Below are positions 12,477-21,574 of a stretch of 22,711 nucleotides of DNA, piece by piece; within the stretch, counting starts at the first letter, position 1; the number at the start of each line of letters is the position of its first letter. Position numbers and translations under genes: made by a program. The stretch comes from Candidatus Staskawiczbacteria bacterium RIFOXYD1_FULL_32_13 (lineage in GTDB: Bacteria > Patescibacteriota > Minisyncoccia > Minisyncoccales > Staskawiczbacteraceae). Below the pieces are notes generated by a model, which was given only the letters and a program-made list of their open reading frames with translations, had not been told where the DNA came from and did not search any database. The DNA lies in NCBI GenBank assembly GCA_001820485.1, contig MHPU01000018.1, forward strand, positions 1 through 22,711. Reading direction: 5' to 3'.

Positions 12477-13361
12477 TTAGTAGGGCATCAAAAGCAATGG
12501 GACTATTTAAAGTCTAGTTTTGAAAGTGAGCAAATGGCTCATGCATATTTGTTTTGTGGAGAAAATCAAATTGGTAAAAAAACTTTGGCAATTGAATTTA
12601 TAAAAATTTTAAATTGCCAGGATAACAATAAGCCTTGTGGAAAATGCAAAAATTGTATTGATATTGAAAAAGGAAATTTTTTAGATTTTTTATTTTTAAG
12701 AACAGGAGAAGAGTCAATCAATTTTGAAGGAATGTTTTCATATAATTCTGCTTTGCCAGATTTAAAAAGTGGGGAAGTGTTAACAGATAAAAAAGAAATT
12801 GGAATTGATCAAGCTAGAAAAGCCCAAGATTTTTTAAATCTAAGGTCATATTTTGGTGGTTATAAAGCAGTAGTAATTGATAATGCACAAAATTTAACTA
12901 CAGAAGCGCAAAATTGTTTACTTAAAACTTTAGAAGAACCTAAAGGTAAAACAATATTAATATTAGTTTCAAATCAGCCAGAGAGATTACTTGTAACAAT
13001 TTTTTCAAGATGTCAGACAATCAAATTTTTTACTAATAAAGAAATTAATGAATTTTTAAATACCCCCCAAAGAAATAAAAAAGAAAAAGAAATTTTAGAT
13101 GAACTGTTAAAAGTATTAGATGGAACTTTAGCTGAAAAATTTGCCTATACAAAAAATTTGAAAGAAGATGGCGGAAATACTAAGGAAATTTTTGAGGTTC
13201 TGCAGAGATATTTTAGAAAAGAGTTGTTGCAAGGCCCGTCCTTGCAATATAGTAAAGCTATTTCTTTAAAACTCAATCTTATTGATGATTTAATTTATAA
13301 GATTACTTTTACTAATGCTAGTCCCAAGTTGGCCCTAGAAATTTTATTTCTAGAAATATAG
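12465..13361 (+). CDS. holB: DNA polymerase III delta-prime-like clamp-loader subunit
   Basis: A 298-residue AAA+ protein. Residues 32-40 (GENQIGKKT) are the Walker A region. C51, C58, C61 and C64 form the zinc module shared by gamma/tau and delta-prime. VVIDNAQNLT is a Walker B-like stretch without the usual DE pair. The SRC motif is present in FSRCQTI. A degenerate nucleotide site together with SRC suits delta-prime, which helps load the sliding clamp. The frame opens just after a TAA, and TTG at 12465 is the only start that keeps the conserved GHQKQWDYLK region; the next Met is residue 24. The start lies inside a tandem duplication of ATTGGAAATTAAA. It is convergent with the helicase gene. 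Confidence 0.88.
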   Translation: MEIKLVGHQKQWDYLKSSFESEQMAHAYLFCGENQIGKKTLAIEFIKILNCQDNNKPCGKCKNCIDIEKGNFLDFLFLRTGEESINFEGMFSYNSALPDLKSGEVLTDKKEIGIDQARKAQDFLNLRSYFGGYKAVVIDNAQNLTTEAQNCLLKTLEEPKGKTILILVSNQPERLLVTIFSRCQTIKFFTNKEINEFLNTPQRNKKEKEILDELLKVLDGTLAEKFAYTKNLKEDGGNTKEIFEVLQRYFRKELLQGPSLQYSKAISLKLNLIDDLIYKITFTNASPKLALEILFLEI

Positions 13362-13375
13362 TTATTACGCACTTG

Positions 13376-13451
13376 GTGTCATTCCCGCGAAGGCGGGAAT
13401 CTAGGGTTAGATGCACGAACTCTGAATCTCCGCTTTCGCGGAGATGACAAT
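13376..13451. repeat. 76-base GTCAT cloverleaf-like repeat, copy B
   Basis: GTGTCAT at the left end pairs with ATGAC at the right. Inside are the hairpins CCCGCGAAGGCGGG and CTCCGCTTTCGCGGAG and a central arm CTAGGGTT...GAACTCTG. It sits between convergent holB and the helicase gene and could also slow transcription from both sides. Confidence 0.75.
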
Positions 13452-13465
13452 CGACTAAAATAGTA

Positions 13466-16462
13466 TTATTTTATCATTTTTCTTAAAGCACAGAATTCAC
13501 ATTTTTTATCATTACAAGTTTTATCCCAAAAGCTTAATTCTAAAATTTCTTTTGCAACTTGTTTAATTTGATTTTCTAAATTATCAGTCATCTCTTTAGT
13601 AATTGTAAAAAGTTCTTTTCTATAATTTCCTTTTTCATCTGGTTGAATAAAATCAATTTCACCTGATTGCATTTTAAATTTATTATTTTGATAATTATTC
13701 AAAAGTAAATTATAAAAAGTTAATTGACGTAAATAGTCTCCAGTGCTGTTTTTATTTAAACCGCCCAGTTCATTTCTGCTTTTTGCTTTGCCTGTTTTAT
13801 AATCTACTACATTTACATTGTTTGAAGAATCAAGAATTTCGATTTTATCAATTTTACCATTTATATAAATATTTTCAGCGAGCTCTACTCTTGTAATATT
13901 CATTTCATTTAAAATATTGGTTTTAAAAGATTTGTGGTAAAAATCATAATAACCGCTTAAAGCTTCTTTGCCCTTTTTTAGCATTTCAGTATATTCATTT
14001 TGCACAATCGGCTGTTTATTCAAAGATTCTCTAAAGCGCCGAATTAAGTAATCTTTTTTTAAGTCTTTTCCATCTTTTAAAGTATCAAAATAATTTTTTA
14101 AAGCTTCGTGAATTGCAGTTCCAAAAATCATAAATTTATTTTGGTTTCCTGGAAGTCTAAGTAAATTATTAAAAAAATAGTTCCAAGGACAAGTTAAATA
14201 ATTATTCAAAGCAGTAACTGAAAGTCCATTTTTAATAAATAAATCATTTAAAAAATCCTTTTCTTTAATATTTGACACTCCATTAGCATCTTGCTTAAAC
14301 TCATCTTGCATCTTATCTCTAGGCTCGCTAATTTGTTCATTTTCTATTTTAAGAATTTTAATGAATTCAGGTTTTATTTCTTGCACAAATATACTTGGTA
14401 ATTTTTCCCTTTCTTCTTGATTTTTTACAGAGTATGTAATTGTTACTTGTTTTTTGGCACGCGTGATAGCTACATAAAATAAATTTCTTTCATCTTCATC
14501 GTCATCTTCTACTAAATCTTGGTCAATTTTATTTAACATAGAAAAAATTTGTGATGGTAATTTGATATTTTCATGATTTCTCCGTCCTCCCCAGTGTCCA
14601 TCTTGAGCATTTGTAATATAAATATTATCAAATTCCAAGCCTTTTGATTTATGAGCAGTCATAAGCCTTACTTTACCTATAGAATAGCCAAGGCCATTAT
14701 TTTTAATTGAGATATTATGTTCTTTGATTACATTTAAATAATCGAAAAAATCATCTAAAGTATAATCTTTATGACTTGCAATTAAATTTTTAATTTGATC
14801 GAAAAATGTTCCTAGTTTTTGAATTTTTTCTATTGCCAATGAATCTGATAATATTTTGCCTAAAAGTCCAGAATCTCTGATTATATCTTCAAAAATTGCC
14901 ACTGCATTTTTATTATAACTTTGCTTTTTCCAAATAGATAATTTTTTATAAATTTCTTTTAGCTTTTCAACATTTTCAATATTTGCTTCTTTTAATAATT
15001 TGTCGGATTTTATTACATCATAAAGGGAGGCCTTCCCTCGCTTAAAACTTGAAAGTTTATAAATGTCCAGTGCTGGAATATCAAAAATATCAATATATAA
15101 AAGTTCTATTAATTCTCGATCGCTACCAAAATTATAAATAGCTCTTAGAATTATTAAAAGTTTTTTTATGTCTTGGTCGTCTAGTATGTCTTGATCTGAT
15201 TCAATAGTAAATGGAAGGCCAAATTTTCTTAAAACTCTGGCAATATCAAAAACATCGCGATTTTCTCTATATAAAACCGCAATTTGTTCTGGTTTGTGGT
15301 TATTATCCAGTAACTGTTTTATGTCTTTGCCTAGAAAATTATATTCTGATTGTGGATCTGAAAATTCTCTTATATTAATTAAATTTTCTGGTTGATTTGT
15401 ATTAGATAGAAGTTTAATTGAATTTGGTTTTATGTTGAAAGAGGCATTTAAAATGGTTTGAGTGGAGCGGTAATTATGTTTTAAGGAAATTTCCTTAACA
15501 TTTTTATACAAATTTTTAAAGTATAAAAAATTTTCTAATGATGCTCCTTGAAATCTAAAAATTGCTTGTTTTTCATCTCCAACAATAAATAAATTAGGAT
15601 TTTTGTAATAGCTTGCCAAAAGTTCTAAAATTTTATTTTGGGCACTATTTGTGTCTTGGTGCTCATCTACTAAAATATATTGATATTTTTCTTGCATTAT
15701 TAAAAGCAAATCATTATTTTTTTCTAATGCTATTTTAACTTCAACAATCATATCACTATAATCATAGAAATTAGATTTTCTTAAAGCTTGCCTATATTCT
15801 TTATAAACAATGGCCAATTCTTTATTGCGTTCAATATTTTTTAATAGAGTTATGTACTTACCTTTCATTTTTCCTTTATTTATGCCTTTTTCATAGTATA
15901 AATCATTTATATTCTCAAATTCATTGTTCTCTTTTTCTATAATTTTTGCAAAATCTTCTGGCAAAAATCCTTGTTGTTTTAAATCAGAAATAGCATGAAT
16001 AATAGAGGGTACATAAAAATATCTACTACCAAAAGGTTTTAGTTTTACAAGATTTGAATTATCAATAATTTCTCTTATAATTTTAATTTGATCTACATCG
16101 GAAATATTGGTAGAACCAATAATTTCTGGAAAATCATCCGGATATTCTTTAATAATATTGTTAGCAAAACCATGAAAAGTGGTAATATTTACTCTATAAG
16201 CTAAAGTTCCAATGATTTCAGACAAGTTTTTGCGCACTGAAGCTACTGCTGATTCAGTAAAGGTTAGAGCTAAAATTGATTCTGGCGCAGTGTCAGTTTT
16301 GTCTAAAATATTGGCAATTCTCATTGTTAAAAGATGTGTTTTTCCTGTGCCAGGTCCTGCAATTACCATAATCGGGCCTTCAATTTCATCAACACCCATT
16401 TTTTGTTCAGGATTTAATTTCTCATACAGTTTATTAAATTTTTCTTTTAAACTTTTTTCCAT
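13466..16462 (-). CDS. UvrD/Rep-family helicase fused to RecB-type Fe-S nuclease
   Basis: A 998-residue superfamily 1A helicase-nuclease. Helicase motifs: Walker A AGPGTGKT 35-42, Walker B DEHQDTN 266-272 (usually DEFQDTN), motif III GDEKQAIFRFQGA 295-307, motif IV HNYRST 329-334, motif V HKSKGLEFDNIYI 604-616, motif VI FYVAITRAKK 662-671. The C-terminal nuclease from about 745 has H785, D872, D887-Y-K889 and Q913-Y917. C758, C983, C988 and C991 fit an AddB-like 4Fe-4S cluster. The layout resembles AddAB-type double-strand break resection enzymes condensed in one chain. It has its own probable promoter and is separated from the upstream nuclease gene by a terminator. Confidence 0.93.
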   Translation of the reverse strand: MEKSLKEKFNKLYEKLNPEQKMGVDEIEGPIMVIAGPGTGKTHLLTMRIANILDKTDTAPESILALTFTESAVASVRKNLSEIIGTLAYRVNITTFHGFANNIIKEYPDDFPEIIGSTNISDVDQIKIIREIIDNSNLVKLKPFGSRYFYVPSIIHAISDLKQQGFLPEDFAKIIEKENNEFENINDLYYEKGINKGKMKGKYITLLKNIERNKELAIVYKEYRQALRKSNFYDYSDMIVEVKIALEKNNDLLLIMQEKYQYILVDEHQDTNSAQNKILELLASYYKNPNLFIVGDEKQAIFRFQGASLENFLYFKNLYKNVKEISLKHNYRSTQTILNASFNIKPNSIKLLSNTNQPENLINIREFSDPQSEYNFLGKDIKQLLDNNHKPEQIAVLYRENRDVFDIARVLRKFGLPFTIESDQDILDDQDIKKLLIILRAIYNFGSDRELIELLYIDIFDIPALDIYKLSSFKRGKASLYDVIKSDKLLKEANIENVEKLKEIYKKLSIWKKQSYNKNAVAIFEDIIRDSGLLGKILSDSLAIEKIQKLGTFFDQIKNLIASHKDYTLDDFFDYLNVIKEHNISIKNNGLGYSIGKVRLMTAHKSKGLEFDNIYITNAQDGHWGGRRNHENIKLPSQIFSMLNKIDQDLVEDDDEDERNLFYVAITRAKKQVTITYSVKNQEEREKLPSIFVQEIKPEFIKILKIENEQISEPRDKMQDEFKQDANGVSNIKEKDFLNDLFIKNGLSVTALNNYLTCPWNYFFNNLLRLPGNQNKFMIFGTAIHEALKNYFDTLKDGKDLKKDYLIRRFRESLNKQPIVQNEYTEMLKKGKEALSGYYDFYHKSFKTNILNEMNITRVELAENIYINGKIDKIEILDSSNNVNVVDYKTGKAKSRNELGGLNKNSTGDYLRQLTFYNLLLNNYQNNKFKMQSGEIDFIQPDEKGNYRKELFTITKEMTDNLENQIKQVAKEILELSFWDKTCNDKKCEFCALRKMIK

Positions 16463-16487
16463 ATTTTATTTAGGTTAATATTAAATT

Positions 16488-16515
16488 ATTTTACTCTTTT
16501 TAAATTTTAAATCAA
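16488..16515 (-). promoter_or_regulatory. Probable promoter of the helicase-nuclease gene
   Basis: On the minus strand: TTGATT (16510-16515), 16 bases, TAAAAT (16488-16493), giving a leader of about 20 bases with no Shine-Dalgarno. The surroundings are so AT-rich that other -10 boxes are possible. Confidence 0.4.
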
Positions 16516-16518
16516 ACT

Positions 16519-16560
16519 AAAAAAGCAGGTATTCAAACTGACGAAACCCGCTCTTTTTTT
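16519..16560 (-). terminator. Terminator of the five-gene signalling/nuclease operon
   Basis: On the minus strand, AGCGGGT (16546-16552) pairs with ACCTGCT (16524-16530), including one G-U pair, followed by TTTTTT. A T run on the + strand also follows, so weak two-way action is possible. Confidence 0.7.
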
Positions 16561-16565
16561 AAATA

Positions 16566-17321
16566 TTAATTTAATTTACTATTAATGGCTTTAATATAAT
16601 TACAATAATCGCAGTTTAAATTAGCTTCTGGGATTTGATTTTGATTTAAACATTTGTAAATTTCATTTATTGTATTTTCTACCCAATCTGAATTTCCAGT
16701 GTAGGGGATTAAGGTAATATCAAATTCTAGTTTTGCATCAAATGCTTTTTTATCAGTTTTGCCATTACAATAAACAAAATATCCAATACTAGAAACATCA
16801 TGACCATTTTGGCGCAAAAGCCATTGATATATTTCCATTTGCCTTTTATATCCTATTTGCCAGTCTTTGTTAAGTTCATTAATTTGCTGGTCTTTGGAAG
16901 TTGCCTTATAATCTACTATGATATATTCGCCTTTAGAATTTTGCCACAAGTCATCAATAGCTCCAAAAATTAGTAAATTTGTTGCTTTATGTAAAAATTG
17001 TATACCTGTAAAATTATGTCTCCACTTGTTTAAATCTTTATGGCTTGCTGGGACAGCATCAACGCCGTATTTTTCTATTAATGGATGTTTTGTATTATTT
17101 GCTCTATGAATATCAAATTCTAGTTTTAATAGATGATCAACTGCGGAATTTAGAGCAAAAGGGAATCCAGGGGGGCGGGCAATTCCTAACTTTCTATCAT
17201 AAAAAAAACAACGCTTACAGTTTAAAAATAAATCAATTTTTGATCTAGATAGTTTAAATGGATTTTTTGAATTTTCTTCATATAAACCTTTGATTCTTTG
17301 AGAATTATAGTATTCTGACAT
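16566..17321 (-). CDS. Stand-alone PD-(D/E)XK nuclease with Fe-S cysteines
   Basis: A 251-residue RecB/Cas4-like nuclease. H63, D123-D124, D137-Y-K139 and the Q161-Y165 QxxxY motif give a complete active site. C35 and C38 near the N-terminus plus C237 and C240 near the C-terminus fit a 4Fe-4S cluster, with a two-plus-two spacing different from the other Cas4-like protein at 5476. It acts presumably on DNA ends. It is the last gene of the operon with the kinases and starts six bases after the response regulator stop, so it is translated from the same mRNA. It has no signal peptide. Sequence outside the motifs is little like the 5476 protein, so it is not a recent duplicate. Confidence 0.85.
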   Translation of the reverse strand: MSEYYNSQRIKGLYEENSKNPFKLSRSKIDLFLNCKRCFFYDRKLGIARPPGFPFALNSAVDHLLKLEFDIHRANNTKHPLIEKYGVDAVPASHKDLNKWRHNFTGIQFLHKATNLLIFGAIDDLWQNSKGEYIIVDYKATSKDQQINELNKDWQIGYKRQMEIYQWLLRQNGHDVSSIGYFVYCNGKTDKKAFDAKLEFDITLIPYTGNSDWVENTINEIYKCLNQNQIPEANLNCDYCNYIKAINSKLN

Positions 17322-17327
17322 TTTAAA

Positions 17328-17702
17328 TTATTTAATTCCTAATTTACCTTTTGCTCTTAAAATTATATCTTCTATTTGCATATCAGATTTAACAATATAG
17401 TCAGAATTTCCAATTTCAATTGCTTTACTAATATGCTCTGGATCGCCAAAATTTGTGAGAAAAATTACTGGGCATTGAATTCCATTTTCTCTAATTTTCT
17501 TTACCATTTCTATACCATTTAATTTAGGCATTAGAATATCAGCTAAGATTAAATCTGGTTTTTCTTTTTGAGCTATTAAAAATCCTTGTTCTCCATCTTC
17601 AGTTTTAAAAACAGAAAATCCGGCATTTTGGAAATTTTCAAAAAGTAAAGATAAAAGATCTTTTTCATCTTCAGTAATTAGTATTTTTTTCTTTATATTC
17701 AT
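17328..17702 (-). CDS. Single-domain response regulator (receiver only)
   Basis: A 124-residue CheY-like receiver domain with no output domain. The acidic pair is E11-D12, the phosphorylation site is D55 in LILADILMP, the switch Thr is T83 in FLTN, and the conserved Lys is K105 in YIVKSD. All active-site residues are intact. It must act by binding a partner rather than DNA. It lies between two histidine kinase genes upstream and a nuclease gene downstream on one transcript, 36 bases after the kinase stop. The likely phosphodonor is one or both of these kinases. Confidence 0.94.
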   Translation of the reverse strand: MNIKKKILITEDEKDLLSLLFENFQNAGFSVFKTEDGEQGFLIAQKEKPDLILADILMPKLNGIEMVKKIRENGIQCPVIFLTNFGDPEHISKAIEIGNSDYIVKSDMQIEDIILRAKGKLGIK

Positions 17703-17738
17703 AATTTTGATTATTAATTTTAATATACATTAATAGTA

Positions 17739-19946
17739 CTATTTTTTTGTTGGTAATTCAATATGGAAGGTTGCTCCCTTACCCTCTCCTTGTGATTTTG
17801 CTATTATTTTACCTTTATGTGCTTTGATTATTTGTCCAGAAATAAATAACCCAATACCTCTACCTGTTACAAATGTTTTTTGAGCTTCTTGACTTCTTTC
17901 AAATATTTTTAAGAATAGATTGTCTATTGTCTCTTTTGACATTCCAATACCTGTATCTTCAATTACTATTGTAATAAATTTCTCAAACGATTTTAATTTT
18001 ATTGATATATGTCCTTTAACAGTGTATTTTATTGCATTGTCAAGTATATTAAATAAAGCTAGTTTAAGTTTTTCTCTATCTGCAATAATCTCATAATTTA
18101 CATAATTTTTATTATTATTTTCAATGTCCAAATGGACATTGATTTTTTTTGATTTTATTTCAGGCTCTAAATCTATTAGCATTTCGCGAAATATCGGGAC
18201 TATATTAACTCCTGGTTTTGGGTTTATTACTTCTTTGCCCATTTGAAATTGTGTAATATCCAAAAATTCATTTACCATTTTAATTAGATTTTCCGTTGAT
18301 TTTTTAAAATTACTGGTAATTTCTTTCGCTTTTTTAGTTTGTTTTTGTTTTAGTAATATTTCTGAATTCCATCTCATCGAAGTCAACGGAGTTCTTAAAT
18401 GATGTTGAATAGCTAGCAAAAATTGGTTTTTTGTTTGGTTTAATTTTTCTAATTCTTCTCTGGCTTTCTTTTCTGTTTGATATGCTTCTCTTAATTCTTT
18501 TGTTTGTTCATCTACTTTTTGTTGTAAATTTAAAGATAAATCTTGGACCTGGTTATATAATTTCGCATTTTCTATCGCTATTGATATTTGATTTGATAAA
18601 ACGTCAAACAAATCAATGTCTTGTTTCGTATAAGAATTTTTTGATATTTTCTCTCCGAATATTATAAATCCACTTAGTTCTTCTTCCTTAAAAAATGGGA
18701 GAATAAGTCCAATTTTATTTCTTTCGATCTCTTCTTTCAATTTTTCTGTTAAATAGTCGTCAATGTTATTTTCGGTTTTCATATATATTATTTCATCTCC
18801 CAGCAATGATCTTTTAGCACTTTTAAGGAATTTTTCTAGGGATTGATTTAAAAGATTATTTATATCTAATTCTGAAAATCCTTCGATTTTCGTGATTTTA
18901 TATATTTGTGTTTGAGCGTCTTTAAGTATAAAGGCAATTTTATTTATTCCTATTGTATTGAGTAATTTATCAGAAATTACTTCACTTAATTCTTTAAGGT
19001 CAAGAATAGAGATAAGTTTTGTTTCTAAACTAATAATATTTTTTTGATACGAAAGAACGTGCTTATAAAAAATTCTTGGCCATAAATTATCAAAAAATTT
19101 AAGAATTGGATTATATATTATTATACTAGATATTAGTATAAATAAATGTAAAATTATATTGTCGGTGATGTTAAAAAAAATACTTGTAACATAAGATATA
19201 GTAGCAATAAACGTAATTGTTAAAATAGAAAATGTATATACAGCTAATCTTCCAAGCATATATTTTAAATCAAAATATATATATCGAGAAATTAGATAGC
19301 CCATTATAATTGGAAATAGAAATGCAACAAAAGTGCCATAAGGTGGTATTGGTATTTTATACCAATAAGGAAAATTCGTGCATCCTCCAATTACGGGAAT
19401 TAAATATGTTAAAGTTGCATATTTAATTTTTTCTTTTCTAACACCTGTAGATTCTTTATAATTTTTAAAAAGTAAATATGCTCCATAACCAAATAGGAAG
19501 AAAAAGTCAATAAAAAGAAAAATTGTGTACATTAATCCTGGGATTGGCCAGAATTTAAATCCAAACATTGGTTGAACATCCTTAACAAAAAGTGGACTAA
19601 AATTAAAAAGTAGGAAAAATATTGTTTCCGTATATCCAAATATTAGAATTTTTTTTGCTTCTTTTTCTTTATCTATTAAAAGAGATGTTATATGTAAAAA
19701 CAATACTGGTATGGTTGTAGAGCCTATGCTAAACATTCTACACCAAAAAAGTGCTTCTTCTGGGTTGCTTGATAATTGCCACATACCATAAAAAAATGAC
19801 CAAAAAATAAATGATATGTTTGAATAATAAAAGAGCTGAAAAACTCGAAGCTTTTTATTTTTTAAGAAAATATAAGTCCCAAATACTAATGTTACTGCTG
19901 CATTAAAGAATCCTGATATTGCAAAAAATATATTAATTGTTTCCAT
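17739..19946 (-). CDS. 7TM-GAF sensor histidine kinase
   Basis: A 735-residue hybrid of a membrane sensor and kinase core. Residues 1-285 contain about eight or nine hydrophobic segments, like the N-terminal 7TM region of some histidine kinases. Residues about 305-460 form a GAF domain, followed by a coiled coil (about 465-510). The HisKA H-box is QHHLRTPLT with phospho-accepting H515; the next residue is His instead of the usual Glu or Asp. HATPase: N box around NILDNAIKYT 633-642, G1 EDTGIGM 663-669, G2 GRGIGLFI 695-702. It phosphorylates a response regulator, probably the one encoded next. It is paralogous to the following kinase but gains the GAF domain. Confidence 0.92.
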   Translation of the reverse strand: METINIFFAISGFFNAAVTLVFGTYIFLKNKKLRVFQLFYYSNISFIFWSFFYGMWQLSSNPEEALFWCRMFSIGSTTIPVLFLHITSLLIDKEKEAKKILIFGYTETIFFLLFNFSPLFVKDVQPMFGFKFWPIPGLMYTIFLFIDFFFLFGYGAYLLFKNYKESTGVRKEKIKYATLTYLIPVIGGCTNFPYWYKIPIPPYGTFVAFLFPIIMGYLISRYIYFDLKYMLGRLAVYTFSILTITFIATISYVTSIFFNITDNIILHLFILISSIIIYNPILKFFDNLWPRIFYKHVLSYQKNIISLETKLISILDLKELSEVISDKLLNTIGINKIAFILKDAQTQIYKITKIEGFSELDINNLLNQSLEKFLKSAKRSLLGDEIIYMKTENNIDDYLTEKLKEEIERNKIGLILPFFKEEELSGFIIFGEKISKNSYTKQDIDLFDVLSNQISIAIENAKLYNQVQDLSLNLQQKVDEQTKELREAYQTEKKAREELEKLNQTKNQFLLAIQHHLRTPLTSMRWNSEILLKQKQTKKAKEITSNFKKSTENLIKMVNEFLDITQFQMGKEVINPKPGVNIVPIFREMLIDLEPEIKSKKINVHLDIENNNKNYVNYEIIADREKLKLALFNILDNAIKYTVKGHISIKLKSFEKFITIVIEDTGIGMSKETIDNLFLKIFERSQEAQKTFVTGRGIGLFISGQIIKAHKGKIIAKSQGEGKGATFHIELPTKK

Positions 19947-19961
19947 AAAAATTATTAAATA

Positions 19962-21572
19962 TTATGTTATTGGTAATTCAATATAAAAAGTAGATCCCTT
20001 ATCTTCACCAGGAGATTCTGCCCAAATTTTACCGTTATGAGCTGAAATTATTTGTTTGGTTATAAAGAGTCCAATACCTCTGCCATTGATAAAAGTTTTT
20101 TTAGCTGTTTCGCCTCTTTCAAAAGTTTTGCCAAACATATTTATTAAATTTTCTCTTGAAATTCCAATACCAGTATCCTCGATAATTATTGTAATTTTAT
20201 TTTCATCTGTTTTTACTTTTATAGAAACTTCTCCTTCTGTAGTGTATTTTATGGCATTATCTATAATATTATAAATTGCAGCTTTTAATTTTTCTCTGTC
20301 AGCCATAATTTTTGGCAAATTATCGATTTTTTTTAATTTTAGATAAACCCCTTTCTTATTTGTTTCAAATTGTAATTCACTTACAATTTCCTCTAAAATT
20401 TGTATTACATCTACATTTGATTTTAAGTTAACTACGCTTTTACCCATTTGAAATTGTGTGATATCTAAAAATTCATTGGCCATTTTTATTAAATTTTTAG
20501 TTGAAACTAGAATTTTTTCAACAGCTTCTTTAGTGTCTTTTGATTGTTTGCCATAAGCACCGTTTAGAATAAGGTCAGAGTAGCCCATCATAGCAGTCAA
20601 TGGTGTGCGTAGATGATGCTGAATTGCTATTAAAAATTGATTTTTTGATTTATCTAAAATTTCTAATTCTTCTTTTGATTTTTTTTCAAGTTCATAGGCT
20701 TTTTCTACTTGTCTCGCATAATCTTCAATTTTCTCTCGTTGCTTTTGTTCTTTTGTGGCGTTTCGCATTAATAAGATCCCAAATAAAATTACGCTTGCGA
20801 AAATTATAAGGTTGACAATAAAATCTTGTTTGTTTAATGATAACAAAAATCTAATAAGTAAAAATATCCAAATTGCAAATATAAAAAATTCAGTAGCAAC
20901 TATTTTAATGTTAAGTAATTTATATCTGCTCATTGCATAAGTTATAAGCAATGGATATATAGCAAACAAACTTAAAAGGTAGGGTGGAACGCTTATATTA
21001 AAGGTTAAAAAGAATACGCTTCCTCCTCCTAGAAATCCAATTTGAGATATAAATAAATAAATTAATTGCAATCTTTCTGTGCCTTTTTTCTCAAAACATG
21101 TTTTACCCAATATGAATGCTGCATAAATAGCAATTACCCAGAAATATAAAGTAAAATATATATATAATGGGCCTGCATCAACAACATATTTAAAAATATA
21201 TTTTGGCACTACATCTGATATATAAAGTTTCGTAGGCACAAGAGTAGCTAATAAAAATGACCAAATATAAATTAATCTTAATTTTGATTTGTAATTGTTT
21301 ATTTTTTCTGTTATTTCAAGTACAAAATTGAGATAAAAAACCGGAATAAATGTGGCTCCAAAATGCATAATAATTTGACTTATCCAAGCTATTTCTTTTT
21401 GATTTGTGCTTATCATTGAAAAATATCCAAAACTCCAAATTGCAACAGAAATATTCAAAAATAACCAAACTATATTAGCTTTGGTTTTATGCATATAATA
21501 AGGAAAAATTCCAGCTATTAAAGCCACTAATCCGCCAACAAAAAGCGAAATATTAAAATAATTAAAATCCAT
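19962..21572 (-). CDS. 7TM sensor histidine kinase
   Basis: A 536-residue kinase with seven to nine hydrophobic segments in residues 1-270, a coiled coil at about 270-310, then HisKA with QHHLRTPLT (H319 the likely phospho-acceptor, H320 in place of Glu/Asp). HATPase motifs: NIIDNAIKYT 435-444, EDTGIGI 465-471, GRGIGLFI 497-504. It shares the block NEFLDITQFQMGK and most kinase-core motifs with the kinase encoded at 17739-19946, so the two are tandem paralogues. It lacks the GAF domain. Its start lies two bases after the stop of the upstream gene, which indicates translational coupling. The sensed signal is unknown. Confidence 0.92.
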   Translation of the reverse strand: MDFNYFNISLFVGGLVALIAGIFPYYMHKTKANIVWLFLNISVAIWSFGYFSMISTNQKEIAWISQIIMHFGATFIPVFYLNFVLEITEKINNYKSKLRLIYIWSFLLATLVPTKLYISDVVPKYIFKYVVDAGPLYIYFTLYFWVIAIYAAFILGKTCFEKKGTERLQLIYLFISQIGFLGGGSVFFLTFNISVPPYLLSLFAIYPLLITYAMSRYKLLNIKIVATEFFIFAIWIFLLIRFLLSLNKQDFIVNLIIFASVILFGILLMRNATKEQKQREKIEDYARQVEKAYELEKKSKEELEILDKSKNQFLIAIQHHLRTPLTAMMGYSDLILNGAYGKQSKDTKEAVEKILVSTKNLIKMANEFLDITQFQMGKSVVNLKSNVDVIQILEEIVSELQFETNKKGVYLKLKKIDNLPKIMADREKLKAAIYNIIDNAIKYTTEGEVSIKVKTDENKITIIIEDTGIGISRENLINMFGKTFERGETAKKTFINGRGIGLFITKQIISAHNGKIWAESPGEDKGSTFYIELPIT

Positions 21573-21574
21573 AA

